A stretch of 64,000 nt of DNA from Pseudoxanthomonas sp. Root630 (GTDB lineage Bacteria; Pseudomonadota; Gammaproteobacteria; Xanthomonadales; Xanthomonadaceae): assembly GCF_001427585.1 (NCBI RefSeq), contig NZ_LMGY01000019.1, positions 92,390-156,389 of the forward strand, in the 5' to 3' direction. Both the position numbers and the translations under genes were made by a program. The notes beneath the pieces are model-generated. The model was not told the DNA's origin. It worked only from the letters and a program-made list of their open reading frames with translations, and did no database searches. Each line of letters begins with the position of its first letter. Within the stretch, counting starts at the first letter, position 1. Shown here piece by piece: positions 1 to 8,462 of this stretch.

Positions 1-34
1 GCGGGCGTCATCCGCATCCTGCTCGAACCGCGCC
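1..34. repeat. Direct repeat of the 3' end of the neighbouring HExxH gene
   Basis: Bases 1-34 match bases 134-167 with a single mismatch (position 30 versus 163). Bases 134-167 encode, on the minus strand, the C-terminal segment W-F-E-Q-D-A-D-D-A-R of the gene at 98-583. On the minus strand the left-edge copy also reads F-Q-W-A-R-F-E-Q-D-A-D-D-A-R, in a frame that stays open to the window edge. This indicates a second, at least partial, copy of the gene's end immediately downstream. Whether it belongs to a full tandem paralogue cannot be seen here. Confidence 0.75.
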
Positions 35-97
35 CACTGGAATGACGGGCGCCGCGGCAGATCGCGCGCCGCAGCGCGTCCGGGTGTCGCCGCCAGA

Positions 98-583
98 TCA
101 GCGGAAGGGCAGCCCGCGTTCCTGCAGGAACGTGCGGGCGTCATCCGCATCCTGCTCGAACCACGCCTGCGTCGACCCCAGCCGGTAGGTATACCCCCAG
201 GCGTCCATGTCGGCCATCAGGCGCGCGCGCCCAACGCCGGGCAGGGCGTCGGCCAGGATGATCTGCAGGCAGCAGGTGGCGTCTTCCTCGATCACCGAAT
301 CGGTGGCGTCCGTGTGCACCTGCGCGCGCCGCTCCGAAGGGAGCACGATCAGGTGGCAGGCCTCGTGCAGCATGGAGTGCACGGGCGTGTCCCCGCGCAC
401 ATAGACGTTGTGCGCGATCACGCCCGCCTCGGGCTCTCCCCAGTAGCTGCCGGGGATCGGCGCGCCATCCTCGACGCGATGGAGCAGCAGGCCGTAGCCG
501 GCCAGCAGCGAGGCGGCATCCCCGAAGAACAGGCTGCCCACCCGCATCACGGAGGCCTCGGTTTCGGTCAGCGTCGCGTTCAT
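98..583 (-). CDS. Hypothetical protein with HExxH metal-binding motif
   Basis: A 161-residue protein I do not recognise as a named family. It has no signal peptide or membrane segment. Near residue 73 it carries H-E-A-C-H, the HExxH zinc-peptidase signature, inside a hydrophobic helix (residues about 70-80) as in true metallopeptidases. Two cysteines follow at D-A-T-C-C around residue 103. The C-terminus is rich in acidic and aromatic residues. It starts with ATG 39 bp downstream of minE and runs in the same direction, so it may be the last gene of the min transcript. A protease function is inference from the motif alone. Part of its 3' end is duplicated at bases 1-34. Confidence 0.7.
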   Translation of the reverse strand: MNATLTETEASVMRVGSLFFGDAASLLAGYGLLLHRVEDGAPIPGSYWGEPEAGVIAHNVYVRGDTPVHSMLHEACHLIVLPSERRAQVHTDATDSVIEEDATCCLQIILADALPGVGRARLMADMDAWGYTYRLGSTQAWFEQDADDARTFLQERGLPFR

Positions 584-622
584 CGGAAACGCGGGCGGAG
601 CAGGGCTCCGCCCGTTACGGCG

Positions 623-877
623 TCAGTTGTTGCCTTCCGGCAGCGCCACCGAGATGTCGAGCACGTCGTGGTCGCCATCCTTGATCAGGTCGACCTTGAC
701 CGCATCGACGTCGACGTTGACGTACTTCTTGATGACTTCCAGCAGCTCGCGGCGCAGCAGCGGCAGGTAGTCGGGAGCGCCGCGCGAGTTGCGTTCCTGC
801 GCGATGATGATCTGCAGGCGGTTCTTCGCGGTCTCGGCGGTGTTCTTCTTCGCCTTGAGGAAATCGAACAGGCCCAT
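623..877 (-). CDS. minE: Cell division topological specificity factor MinE
   Basis: MinE makes MinD-MinC oscillate so that FtsZ assembles only at midcell. The 84-residue length is normal. The N-terminus M-G-L-F-D-F-L-K is the membrane-binding helix, followed by the MinD-contacting segment L-Q-I-I-I-A-Q-E-R at about residues 20-28. The C-terminal half is the topological-specificity domain (V-D-V-D-A-V-K-V-D). ATG at 877 is chosen because it gives the family N-terminus; a TTG six bases upstream is also in frame. It starts 2 nt after the minD stop, so the two are translationally coupled. Confidence 0.97.
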   Translation of the reverse strand: MGLFDFLKAKKNTAETAKNRLQIIIAQERNSRGAPDYLPLLRRELLEVIKKYVNVDVDAVKVDLIKDGDHDVLDISVALPEGNN

Positions 878-879
878 GC

Positions 880-1689
880 TCAACCTCCGAACAACTTGCT
901 GAAGAAACCCTTCTTCTCCAGGGTGATGAAGCGCAGCGGGCGGTCTTCGCCCAGCAGGCGGGCGACGGTGTCGTCGTACGCCTGGCCAGCCGGCGATTCG
1001 AGGTCGAGGATGACCGGCTCGCCCTTGTTGGAGGCGTTGAGCACGTCGCCGGACTCGGGGACCACGCCCAGCGTCTTCAGGCCCAGCACGTCTTCCACGT
1101 CCTTGATGCTGAGCATTTCGCCGCCTTCCACGCGCGCGGGGTTGTAGCGCGTCAGCAGCAGGTTGGCCTTCAGCGGCTCGCCGTTCTCGGCGCGCCGGGT
1201 CTTGGAATCCAGCAGGCCGAGGATGCGGTCGGAGTCGCGCACGGAAGACACTTCCGGGTTGACCACCACGATGGCCTGGTCGGCGAAGTACATCGCCAGG
1301 AACGCGCCCTTCTCGATGCCGGCGGGCGAGTCGCAGACGATGAAGTCGAAACCGTCGTCGGACAGGTCCTTCAGCACCTTCTCCACGCCTTCCTTCGTCA
1401 ACGCGTCCTTGTCGCGCGTCTGCGAGGCGGCGAGCACGTACAGCGTCTCGAACCGCTTGTCCTTGATGAGGGCCTGCTTCAGCGTGGCCTCGCCCTGGGT
1501 GACGTTGACGAAGTCGTACACCACGCGGCGCTCGCAGCCCATGATGAGGTCGAGGTTGCGCAGGCCGACGTCGAAGTCGATGACCGCGACCTTCTTGCCG
1601 CGACGGGCCAGCCCGCAGGCGATGCTGGCGCTGGTGGTGGTCTTGCCGACGCCGCCCTTGCCGGACGTGACTACGATGATTTCAGCCAA
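880..1689 (-). CDS. minD: Septum site-determining ATPase MinD (TTG start)
   Basis: A ParA/MinD-family ATPase of 269 residues. In its ATP form it binds the inner membrane and recruits MinC to block Z-ring assembly at the poles. The deviant Walker A motif G-K-G-G-V-G-K-T-T is at residues 10-18. The C-terminus [12 protein letters not shown] is the amphipathic membrane-targeting helix. The start codon is TTG at 1689-1687: it gives the conserved N-terminus M-A-E-I-I-V-V-T, and an AAGGAG ribosome site lies 7 nt upstream. It lies 41 bp after minC and 2 nt before minE. Confidence 0.97.
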   Translation of the reverse strand: MAEIIVVTSGKGGVGKTTTSASIACGLARRGKKVAVIDFDVGLRNLDLIMGCERRVVYDFVNVTQGEATLKQALIKDKRFETLYVLAASQTRDKDALTKEGVEKVLKDLSDDGFDFIVCDSPAGIEKGAFLAMYFADQAIVVVNPEVSSVRDSDRILGLLDSKTRRAENGEPLKANLLLTRYNPARVEGGEMLSIKDVEDVLGLKTLGVVPESGDVLNASNKGEPVILDLESPAGQAYDDTVARLLGEDRPLRFITLEKKGFFSKLFGG

Positions 1690-1730
1690 CGGTGTTCTCC
1701 TTGGTCGTTCTTATGTTCGGGGCGTCGCGC

Positions 1731-2504
1731 TCAGTCCTGCGCGACGATCTTGAGTTGGTCCTGGTCCAGCCAGATCTGCACGGCCTTGCCGCGCAGCTCC
1801 TTGGGCACTTCTTCCATCACCTTGTAGTGGCCGGCGACGGCGACCAGTTCGGCGTGGAACTCGCGGCAGAAGATGCGCGCATCGGCATTGCCGCGGGCGC
1901 CGGCGAGGGCGCGGCCGCGCAGGGCGCCGTAGATGTGGATGGAGCCGTCGGAGATGACTTCCGCGCCGGCGCCGACCGTGCTCAGCACGGTCAGGTCGCG
2001 ATTCTCGGCGTAGAGCTGCTGACCGGAGCGCACGGGCGTCTTCTGGACCAGGCCCGGCTTGCTGTCGGCGGACTTGGGGGCCGGAGGGGCCGCGGATTTC
2101 GCAGGCGCGGGCTCGGCTGCACGCGGGGCGGGCGCCGGGACGGCCGCGCCGACGGGCTCGTATTGCGCGCGGAACTTGGCCAGCAACGGCAGGCCAAGTT
2201 GCTCGGCCAGCACCTCGGTGTCGCGGGAACCGTAGGCCAGCGCCACCGGGATGACGCCGGCGCCGCGCAGGCCCTCGATGAGCGCCTGAGCCGTGGCTGC
2301 GTCGGGCATCTGGGCCAGGCCGCCGAAATCGACGATCACCGCGGCGCGGCCGAACAGCTTGGGCGCGCGTTCCACGCGCTCGCGCATTTCGCGGGTGAGT
2401 TGATCGACGTCGAGGGTGCGGATGCGGAGGTTGGCGATGCCGACCTGGCCGATCTTCAGTTCGCCGGCCTGTTCGTAGTCCATGTGGGTCCGGGTCACGC
2501 TCAT
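1731..2504 (-). CDS. minC: Septum site-determining protein MinC
   Basis: The FtsZ-assembly inhibitor, 257 residues. The N-terminal FtsZ-binding domain covers about residues 1-120. A long Ala/Pro/Lys linker follows (about 125-160). The C-terminal beta-helix domain that binds MinD has the glycine-rich face G-A-E-V-I-S-D-G-S-I-H-I-Y-G-A-L-R-G-R. The frame is open much further upstream. ATG 2504 is chosen because it overlaps the stop of the upstream acetyltransferase by ATGA (2501-2504), which suggests coupling; the next ATG, at 2483, would clip the N-terminus. The linker is longer and more low-complexity than in E. coli MinC. Confidence 0.95.
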   Translation of the reverse strand: MSVTRTHMDYEQAGELKIGQVGIANLRIRTLDVDQLTREMRERVERAPKLFGRAAVIVDFGGLAQMPDAATAQALIEGLRGAGVIPVALAYGSRDTEVLAEQLGLPLLAKFRAQYEPVGAAVPAPAPRAAEPAPAKSAAPPAPKSADSKPGLVQKTPVRSGQQLYAENRDLTVLSTVGAGAEVISDGSIHIYGALRGRALAGARGNADARIFCREFHAELVAVAGHYKVMEEVPKELRGKAVQIWLDQDQLKIVAQD

Positions 2505-3097
2505 GTTCCCGTCGGGCGCTGCGCGCCGGCATCCGCCACGAGGCGGGTACGGGTCCAGGGGGTTTCGGGCAGGGCGTCGCCGTAGGTGTCGCGCACCCAC
2601 GGGTAGCTGCACAATTCTTTCATCAGCATGCTGGCGCGGACGTTCGCCTCGGCCATCACGTGCTGCCCGACTTCGCGGAAGCCGAAGCTGCCATGGAACA
2701 GCAGGGCCGGATCGGCGCCGTGGTCGAGGAAGACTTCGCAGGCCAGCTGCGGGTAGCGCAGTTCGGCGAAGCTCTGGACATCGGCATAGAACGCCCGGCC
2801 CACGCCACCGCCGCGACGGCGGCTCGCCACCACGATGCGGTCGATGTAGAAGAACTGCGGATAACGTTCGCCGAACCAGGCGAAGTTGCTGCTGTCGTGC
2901 CCGGCGGCCGAGCCGAATCCGACCAGGAAACCGGCGAGGTTGCCGTCGCGCTCGGCGACGCGGAAGTATTCGGCCGTCTCGTAGAAGCGGCGAACCTTGG
3001 CCGAATCCAGCGGCAGGATCGCCAGTCCGGCATTGTTGTTGAGGGCTAGGACGGAATCCAGCTCGTGCTCGCGCACGTCGCGGATGACGATCGACAT
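2501..3097 (-). CDS. GNAT family N-acetyltransferase
   Basis: A 198-residue GNAT-fold acyltransferase. The acetyl-CoA pyrophosphate loop appears as R-R-R-G-G-G-V-G-R-A-F-Y at about residues 94-105, after the beta-4 strand F-F-Y-I-D-R-I-V-V. The C-terminal F-H-G-S-F-G-F-R-E-V-G is the usual end of the fold. The substrate is unknown. ATG 3097 is preferred over upstream starts because the upstream extension is Ser/Pro/Cys-rich and unlike a GNAT N-terminus. Its stop overlaps the minC start by 4 nt, so it is probably the first gene of a GNAT-minC-minD-minE transcript. Confidence 0.9.
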   Translation of the reverse strand: MSIVIRDVREHELDSVLALNNNAGLAILPLDSAKVRRFYETAEYFRVAERDGNLAGFLVGFGSAAGHDSSNFAWFGERYPQFFYIDRIVVASRRRGGGVGRAFYADVQSFAELRYPQLACEVFLDHGADPALLFHGSFGFREVGQHVMAEANVRASMLMKELCSYPWVRDTYGDALPETPWTRTRLVADAGAQRPTGT

Positions 3098-3278
3098 TAC
3101 CTGACTCCGTACGGGTCTTGCGGGGTGGCACGCGGCCAAGCCCGGATTATCGCATGGTGGCGCCGAGCCCGGCGAGGCAGCGGGTGAGCGGGGCATGAAC
3201 CCGCTTGGTGCATCCGTGCCGCCGCAGCATGACTTTAGTTGGGACATGGCCGCCGGGGATTCCGCCTAATATGCCCGG

Positions 3279-4520
3279 ATGTTGGGACGACTCAGCCATA
3301 CCCGCCTGCTGCGTGCCGCCGGCCTCTACACCTGGGCCCTGGTGGGGATTCCCATCATCCTGAATGTGTGGGTGCTGCCGCCGTCCAGCGGCACGGATGG
3401 GCAGGGCGTGAACCTGCCGCTGACCGCATTGAGCTATTTCGCGTTCGGCGCGGTGTACTGGCTGGCGACGCGCGCCCTGGACGGGCGCCGGGACAGCCTG
3501 CCGGTGGCATGGAACGTGCCGCTGGCCATGGTGCTGACGGCGACGTCCATCGGCGTGGGTTTCTACACCCAGACCGGGTTGGGTGCCGTGCTGCTGCTGA
3601 TCATGGCGGGTGTGCTGCCCTGGTTGCTGGAGCTGCGTTTTGCCGTTGCCTGGCTGCTGGCCGCCCATGTGTTGCTGGTGCCGTCGTTCATGGCGCGCGA
3701 CGACTTCAACTTCTGGGAAGCCCTGTTCCAGTCGATGTTCTACGTGGGTTTCGCCGCTTTCGTGCTCATCACCACGTACGTGGCGCGGCAGCAGGCCCAG
3801 GCCCGCGAGGACCAGCGCCGGCTCAACGCGGAACTGCGCGCGACCCGCGTGCTGCTGGCCGAGAGCGCCCGCGTCAATGAACGCACCCGCATCTCCCGCG
3901 AGCTGCACGACCTGCTTGGCCACCATCTGACCGCGCTCAGCCTGAACCTCGAAGTGGCCGGCCACATGACCGAGGGCCGGGCCCAGGAGCATGTGCGCCA
4001 GGCCCACACGCTGGCCCGCCTGCTGCTGACCGACGTCCGGGAGGCCGTCAGCCAGTTGCGCGACAGCGGGGCGATCGATCTCGGTGCCGCGCTGGTGCCG
4101 CTGGCCGAGAAGGTGCCGTCGCTGGCGATCCACATGGACATCGAGGAGCCGTTGACCCTCGAAGACCCGCATCGCGCCCATGTGTTGCTGCGGTGCACCC
4201 AGGAAATCATCACCAATGCCGTGCGTCATGCCGGCGCCCGCAACCTGTGGCTGCACTGCCGCAGGGACGGCGCCAGGATCCTGATCGATGCCCGCGACGA
4301 CGGCGCCGGCCGCCCGCACGTGGTGGCCGGCAACGGCCTGACCGGCATGCGGGAGCGCCTGGCCCAGTACGGCGGCGAGCTGCGTATCGAGACGCAGCCG
4401 GGGCAGGGCTTCTGCCTGCACATCGTCTTGCCCGTCAGCGAGGCCCCGGCGGCCCTGGCGCCCCTTCCCGTTTCCCCACCCGAACCCACACCCGAGCTCA
4501 GCTCCGGAGGAACCCTGTGA
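3279..4520 (+). CDS. Sensor histidine kinase, DesK/NarX-like (HisKA_3)
   Basis: A membrane sensor kinase of 413 residues. The N-terminal 165 residues form about five transmembrane helices with short loops and no large periplasmic domain, the DesK-like layout. A cytoplasmic linker leads to the HisKA_3 dimerisation helix R-I-S-R-E-L-H-D-L-L-G-H-H, with the phospho-acceptor His at about residue 210. The HATPase domain has an N-box at E-I-I-T-N-A-V-R-H-A and a glycine box at D-D-G-A-G and G-N-G-L-T-G-M. The stop overlaps the response regulator start (GTGA, 4517-4520), so they are cognate partners. The stimulus is unknown; membrane state is an inference from the DesK-like layout. Confidence 0.95.
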   Translation: MLGRLSHTRLLRAAGLYTWALVGIPIILNVWVLPPSSGTDGQGVNLPLTALSYFAFGAVYWLATRALDGRRDSLPVAWNVPLAMVLTATSIGVGFYTQTGLGAVLLLIMAGVLPWLLELRFAVAWLLAAHVLLVPSFMARDDFNFWEALFQSMFYVGFAAFVLITTYVARQQAQAREDQRRLNAELRATRVLLAESARVNERTRISRELHDLLGHHLTALSLNLEVAGHMTEGRAQEHVRQAHTLARLLLTDVREAVSQLRDSGAIDLGAALVPLAEKVPSLAIHMDIEEPLTLEDPHRAHVLLRCTQEIITNAVRHAGARNLWLHCRRDGARILIDARDDGAGRPHVVAGNGLTGMRERLAQYGGELRIETQPGQGFCLHIVLPVSEAPAALAPLPVSPPEPTPELSSGGTL

Positions 4521-5158
4521 TCCGTGTCTGCCTGGTCGACGATCAAACCCTGGTACGCCAGGGCATCCGCTCCCTGCTGGCGCTGGACGACGGTATCGAG
4601 GTCATCGCCGAAGCCGCGGACGGCCGCCAGGCCGTTGAGCTGGTACCGCAAGTCAAGCCGGACGTGGTCCTGATGGACATGCGGATGCCGGTGATGTCGG
4701 GCCTGGAGGCCCTGCAGGCGCTGGCCAGGGCCGGCCAGCTGCCGCCGACCATCATCCTGACCACGTTCGACGACGACCAGCTCGTGCTTGCGGGCCTGAA
4801 AGCGGGCGCCAAGGGCTACCTGCTGAAGGATGTCTCGCTGGAGCAACTGGTCGGCGCGATCCGCACGGTGGCCGACGGTGGCTCCCTCGTCCAGCCGGCG
4901 GTCACCCAGCGCCTGCTGTCGGGGCTGGAGCACATGCGCAACGAGTTCGTCAGCCTGGATCGCCCCGACCCGCTGACGGACCGCGAGACCGAGATCCTGC
5001 GGCTGATGGCCAGCGGCTTCTCCAACAAGGAAATCGCGAATTCGCTGGGCGTGGCGGAGGGCACGATCAAGAACCACGTGTCCAACATCCTCTCGAAACT
5101 CGGTGTCCGCGACCGCACGCGGGCGGTCCTCAAGGCCTTCGAACTGCAACTGGTGTGA
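4517..5158 (+). CDS. LuxR/NarL-family response regulator
   Basis: A 213-residue DNA-binding regulator. The receiver domain has acidic pair D8-D9, phospho-acceptor D54 (in V-V-L-M-D-M-R-M-P) and the conserved Lys in G-Y-L-L-K-D. The C-terminal LuxR helix-turn-helix has T-D-R-E-T-E-I-L-R-L-M and N-K-E-I-A-N-S-L-G-V-A-E-G-T-I-K-N-H-V. The start is GTG 4517, inside the kinase stop codon, with GGAGG at 4506-4510. It is phosphorylated by the preceding kinase; its targets are not evident from the neighbours. Confidence 0.96.
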   Translation: MIRVCLVDDQTLVRQGIRSLLALDDGIEVIAEAADGRQAVELVPQVKPDVVLMDMRMPVMSGLEALQALARAGQLPPTIILTTFDDDQLVLAGLKAGAKGYLLKDVSLEQLVGAIRTVADGGSLVQPAVTQRLLSGLEHMRNEFVSLDRPDPLTDRETEILRLMASGFSNKEIANSLGVAEGTIKNHVSNILSKLGVRDRTRAVLKAFELQLV

Positions 5159-5333
5159 AGGCGGCCACCGTCCGTCCGCGGGTGCCCGGACACGGGCCCG
5201 GAGAGGCGTCCATACGCCTCTGGATAGGGCCGCCCACCGGTGTCAGGTGGGCTGCCCGAAGCCCGGCAACCCTGCTAGGATGCGCGGTGCATTTTTTTCA
5301 CGGCCGTGGCACCGGCCCCCGGAGACTTCCTGA

Positions 5334-6497
5334 ATGACCCGTTTGATCGAGTTCGTGATTGCGTTGGCGCTGGTCCTGGCGCTGTTCCTGGTGATCGGCC
5401 TGGTTCTGCCGTCCTCGCGCGAGCTGCAGGAAAGCATTGAAACCAACCGTCGCATGACCATCGTGTTCGACACGCTGAACAACGTGCGCCGACTGAAGGA
5501 CTGGAACCCGCTGATCCCGAGCGCCGCCAACGAGCTGAGCTACTCCGGTGGCGAGAACGACTCGGGCGTCGGCGCCAAGGTCGACTTCAATTCCGCCAAT
5601 GCCGGCTGGGGCCAGGGCAGCTGGGAAATCGTCGAGAGCGAGCGCCCGGCGCCGTCCGGTGGTCCCGGCAAGATCGTTTATGCGATCACCGACAAGCGCA
5701 TGGGCACCGACAAGCGCAGCACCTTCACGCTCGAGCCGACCGGCAAGAACAACCGCAACGTCAAGGTCACCCAGAGCTACGAGGTCACCTACGGCTTCAA
5801 CCTGATCGGCCGCTATGCCGGCATGTACGTCAGCCGCCACGTGGGCGACGCCGTCAAGGCCGGCCTCGGCAAGCTGACCAACATGCTGGCCACCGTGCCG
5901 AACTTCGACTACCGCACCGAAGGCAGCCCGCTGACCGATCTGAAGATCGTCGAGGTGCCCGCCGAGGACCTGCTGGTCGTCAACGCCGGCAACATCGACC
6001 GCACGAACGACGCCATCAAGGCATCGATCAAGTCGAACCAGGAGTGGATCAAGCGCGTGATGGACGCCAATGGCCTGGTGGCCGCCGGCCCGCTGCGCAT
6101 CGTCACCACCGATTTCGGCGCCGAGAAGTACGCATTCGACGTGGTCCAGCCGGTCCGCAAGGGCAGTGCCGCGCCGAAGGCCGACGCTCCCGCCGCTGGC
6201 CAGCCGCCGGTGACCCCGCCGCCGGCCGCTCCGGTCGCCTCCACGGGCGAGCTGAAGGTCGCCATCCCGTCCGGCGCGCCGGTCACGTACGTCCATACCG
6301 ATGCCCGCAAGTCCGCCTTCGCCAGCTACACCGGCTACATGGCCGAACTCGACAACCAGCGCAATGCGCTGCGTGCCTGGGCGGTGACGTCCGGCCACGA
6401 GGTCGTGGATCGTCCGTACGAGTCCTGGAAGTCCGGCGTCGATGGTTCGTTCGAGGCCGACGGCAAGTTCGACATCTACTGGGCCGTCAAGCAGTAA
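5334..6497 (+). CDS. Membrane-anchored SRPBCC (START-like) family protein
   Basis: 387 residues. One N-terminal transmembrane helix (residues about 5-27) anchors the protein. An SRPBCC/polyketide-cyclase-like ligand-binding domain follows (about 35-190; W-N-P-L-I-P and a G-V-G-A-K-V-D-F strand). The C-terminal half resembles a GyrI/effector-binding fold (about 200-385), interrupted by a Pro/Ala linker near 280-310. No catalytic motif is evident and the ligand is unknown. It is preceded by 175 bp of intergenic DNA after the two-component pair and followed by a hairpin at 6538-6562. Confidence 0.85.
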   Translation: MTRLIEFVIALALVLALFLVIGLVLPSSRELQESIETNRRMTIVFDTLNNVRRLKDWNPLIPSAANELSYSGGENDSGVGAKVDFNSANAGWGQGSWEIVESERPAPSGGPGKIVYAITDKRMGTDKRSTFTLEPTGKNNRNVKVTQSYEVTYGFNLIGRYAGMYVSRHVGDAVKAGLGKLTNMLATVPNFDYRTEGSPLTDLKIVEVPAEDLLVVNAGNIDRTNDAIKASIKSNQEWIKRVMDANGLVAAGPLRIVTTDFGAEKYAFDVVQPVRKGSAAPKADAPAAGQPPVTPPPAAPVASTGELKVAIPSGAPVTYVHTDARKSAFASYTGYMAELDNQRNALRAWAVTSGHEVVDRPYESWKSGVDGSFEADGKFDIYWAVKQ

Positions 6498-6537
6498 GCC
6501 TTTCCGGACCGCTGTCCCGGATGGTCAGCTCCACGCC

Positions 6538-6569
6538 AACGCGCCGCTTCATGCGGCGCGTTGCGTTTG
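6538..6569 (+). terminator. Candidate Rho-independent terminator
   Basis: A perfect 10-bp stem (6538-6547 with 6553-6562), loop TTCAT, then a moderately T-rich tail GCGTTTGT. It sits 40 bp after the SRPBCC gene and before the DUF423 gene on the same strand. Confidence 0.55.
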
Positions 6570-6642
6570 TGGGGCTGCCGGTCCGCTTCAGGCGGTCCTC
6601 CACTGGCAGGATGCCCACCCGGTTTTCGGGATCCCTGAGCCG

Positions 6643-7011
6643 ATGAACTACGATCGACGCCAACGCAAACCCTCGTTCCTCGCACTGAGTGGCGGCTTGC
6701 TCGCCGCGATCGCCGTAGGCTTGTCCGCCTATGCTTCGCATGGGATCGCGATGGCAGAAGCGCAATCGCACGTGCAGACGGCGGCACTGTTCACCTTCGG
6801 CCACGGCCTCGCGCTCGCCGCGTTGTCGCCCGGCACCACCCGTCGCCTGGGCAAGCTGGCCCTTGGCCTGCTGTTGCTGGGCACGTTGCTGTTCTCCGGC
6901 AGCCTGGTGGGCGGTGCACTCGCGGGCCTGCCGACACGGCTCGCGCCCGCGGGCGGCATCACCCTGATGCTGGGATGGGTGCTGTGGGCGGTGGACGCCG
7001 TCCGTCGCTGA
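6643..7011 (+). CDS. DUF423 family inner-membrane protein
   Basis: 122 residues with four predicted transmembrane helices: L-A-L-S-G-G-L-L-A-A-I-A-V-G-L near residue 15, the central F-G-H-G-L-A-L-A-A-L region, a poly-Leu helix G-L-L-L-L-G-T-L-L-F, and I-T-L-M-L-G-W-V-L-W at the end. The family signature A-Y-A-S-H-G (A-x-G-A-H-G in most members) follows the first helix. This is the YgdD-type DUF423 family, whose function is unknown. ATG 6643 is used because it gives a short basic N-terminus. The gene ends 4 bp before the DNA glycosylase, so they are probably co-transcribed. Confidence 0.88.
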   Translation: MNYDRRQRKPSFLALSGGLLAAIAVGLSAYASHGIAMAEAQSHVQTAALFTFGHGLALAALSPGTTRRLGKLALGLLLLGTLLFSGSLVGGALAGLPTRLAPAGGITLMLGWVLWAVDAVRR

Positions 7012-7015
7012 CGCC

Positions 7016-7690
7016 ATGCCCCGGCACGCGCGCGGCTTCGATACCGAGCAGGCCTGGGACCACCTGGCGCGGCGCGACCGCAAGCTCGGCACATGGATGA
7101 AGCGGATCGGCTACATCGAACCGCAGCCTACGTGGCGCAAGCCGTTCGACCCGGTGGACGCGCTGGCGCGCGCCATCCTCTACCAGCAGCTCAGCGGCAA
7201 GGCCGCCGGCACCATCGTCGGTCGCGTCGAGACCGCCATCGGCAGCACGCGTTTGCACTTCGACACCCTGGGCCGCATCGATGACGTGGCGCTGCGTGCG
7301 TGCGGCGTCTCCGGCAACAAGACCCTGGCGTTGCGCGATCTGGCCGCACGCGAACAGCGGGGCGAGATCCCGAACCTGCGGCAGATGTCGGTGATGAGCG
7401 AGGACGAGATCGTCGCCGCGCTGGTGCCCATCCGCGGCATCGGCCGCTGGACGGTGGAGATGATGCTGATGTTCCGCCTAGGCCGCCCGGACGTGCTGCC
7501 TGTCGATGACCTGGGTGTGCGCAAGGGTGCGCAGTTCGTCGACAAGCAGGAGGTCATGCCCACGCCAAAGGAGCTGCTGGCGCGTGGCGAGAAGTGGGGC
7601 CCTTACCGCACCTACGCCGCCCAATACCTGTGGCGGATCGCCGACTTCGGCACGGAAGCGAAGACGGCGACGAAGCGGTCGCAGGATTAG
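7016..7690 (+). CDS. DNA-3-methyladenine glycosylase, HhH-GPD (AlkA-type)
   Basis: A 224-residue base-excision repair glycosylase that removes alkylated purines from DNA. The helix-hairpin-helix is I-R-G-I-G-R-W-T-V-E-M at about 139-149. The catalytic aspartate lies in L-P-V-D-D-L-G-V-R-K (D164/D165), as in AlkA. It has the compact form without AlkA's N-terminal domain. The conserved L-Y-Q-Q-L-S-G-K-A-A motif occurs at about 55-64. It follows the DUF423 gene by 4 bp and ends 15 bp before the convergent DUF4328 gene. Confidence 0.93.
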   Translation: MPRHARGFDTEQAWDHLARRDRKLGTWMKRIGYIEPQPTWRKPFDPVDALARAILYQQLSGKAAGTIVGRVETAIGSTRLHFDTLGRIDDVALRACGVSGNKTLALRDLAAREQRGEIPNLRQMSVMSEDEIVAALVPIRGIGRWTVEMMLMFRLGRPDVLPVDDLGVRKGAQFVDKQEVMPTPKELLARGEKWGPYRTYAAQYLWRIADFGTEAKTATKRSQD

Positions 7691-7705
7691 GCGCGGAAAC
7701 CGGCG

Positions 7706-8428
7706 TCAGCCAGCGAGTGCCTGCAGGCGCTCGGTCTGGCGCTGCCACTGCATGCGGTGCACGCGTGTAATGATCACCAGCAGCACCAAGCACAGGGGCA
7801 CGTTGATCGCATCGCACGTAATGGAGGCGAGCGCAGCGTTCATCTCGGCCTCGGGAGTTTGCGCTCTCCACGACGTGCGGCTGGCGAAATTGCTGGTGAA
7901 ACTGAAGGCCAGCCAGAGGAACCACCAGAGCGGAAGCCAGCCGGGGACTTCGGCGGCATCGACTTTGTCCGGACGCGCGCTGGCCCGCCAGATTTCTTTC
8001 ATGGCCTGGTAGGGCTTCCACAGGTTGGCAATGGGAAGGAAGTACCAACCGACCGACCAGCCCGGCGTGAAATCCAGTTGCCGTGCGCCCGCGAAGGCGC
8101 GCCCGTTCCAAGCCGCACGATAGATCCACATGCCGATGAACACGAACGAGGACACCATCGTCACGAACTGCAGGAGCGCGGCGGCGAGAAAGATCAGGCC
8201 CGATTCCGCATAGACATCGTCCACCGTCAAGCCATTGGCCTCGGCCGCTTCGAACAGCGAATACTGCCGTGCCATTACGGCGATCATCAGCAGCGAAACC
8301 AGAGCGCCGGCGACCAGGCAAGCCCGGCACGCCCATGTCAGCCAGGTCGGGTCCTTGAAGGCCCATGCCGTGTGTGCGGGAGGCGCAGCGATGACTTCCG
8401 CTGCAGGCGTCTGGTACGGATTCTCCAT
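7706..8428 (-). CDS. DUF4328 family membrane protein
   Basis: 240 residues with about five membrane segments. The signature of the DUF4328 family is clear: P-G-W-S-V-G-W-Y-F-L-P-I-A-N-L-W followed by K-P-Y-Q-A-M-K-E-I-W-R-A-S. The N-terminus (M-E-N-P-Y-Q-T-P) is Pro/Ala-rich and cytosolic. ATG 8428 is chosen because the upstream extension has no family similarity. Function unknown. It is the last gene of the leftward run that begins at 11549, but the 34-bp gap to the M15 peptidase leaves room for its own promoter. Confidence 0.85.
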   Translation of the reverse strand: MENPYQTPAAEVIAAPPAHTAWAFKDPTWLTWACRACLVAGALVSLLMIAVMARQYSLFEAAEANGLTVDDVYAESGLIFLAAALLQFVTMVSSFVFIGMWIYRAAWNGRAFAGARQLDFTPGWSVGWYFLPIANLWKPYQAMKEIWRASARPDKVDAAEVPGWLPLWWFLWLAFSFTSNFASRTSWRAQTPEAEMNAALASITCDAINVPLCLVLLVIITRVHRMQWQRQTERLQALAG

Positions 8429-8462
8429 GTGATCCCCTTGGCGGCCGTATCCGGCCCTGGCT

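Noticed and set aside
877-883. TTG 883 as start of minE
   Set aside because: It adds only two residues before the family-conserved M-G-L-F-D-F; ATG 877 is the expected start.
1731-3131. A single 466-residue fusion reading through minC upstream
   Set aside because: The upstream part is an out-of-frame shadow of the acetyltransferase gene; the ATGA overlap at 2501-2504 gives a proper minC start.
5159-5333. Possible terminator or small RNA between the response regulator and SRPBCC genes
   Set aside because: A 7-bp hairpin (5203-5220) lacks a T tract, and no conserved RNA structure is recognisable; the run of T at 5292-5298 is not next to a stem.
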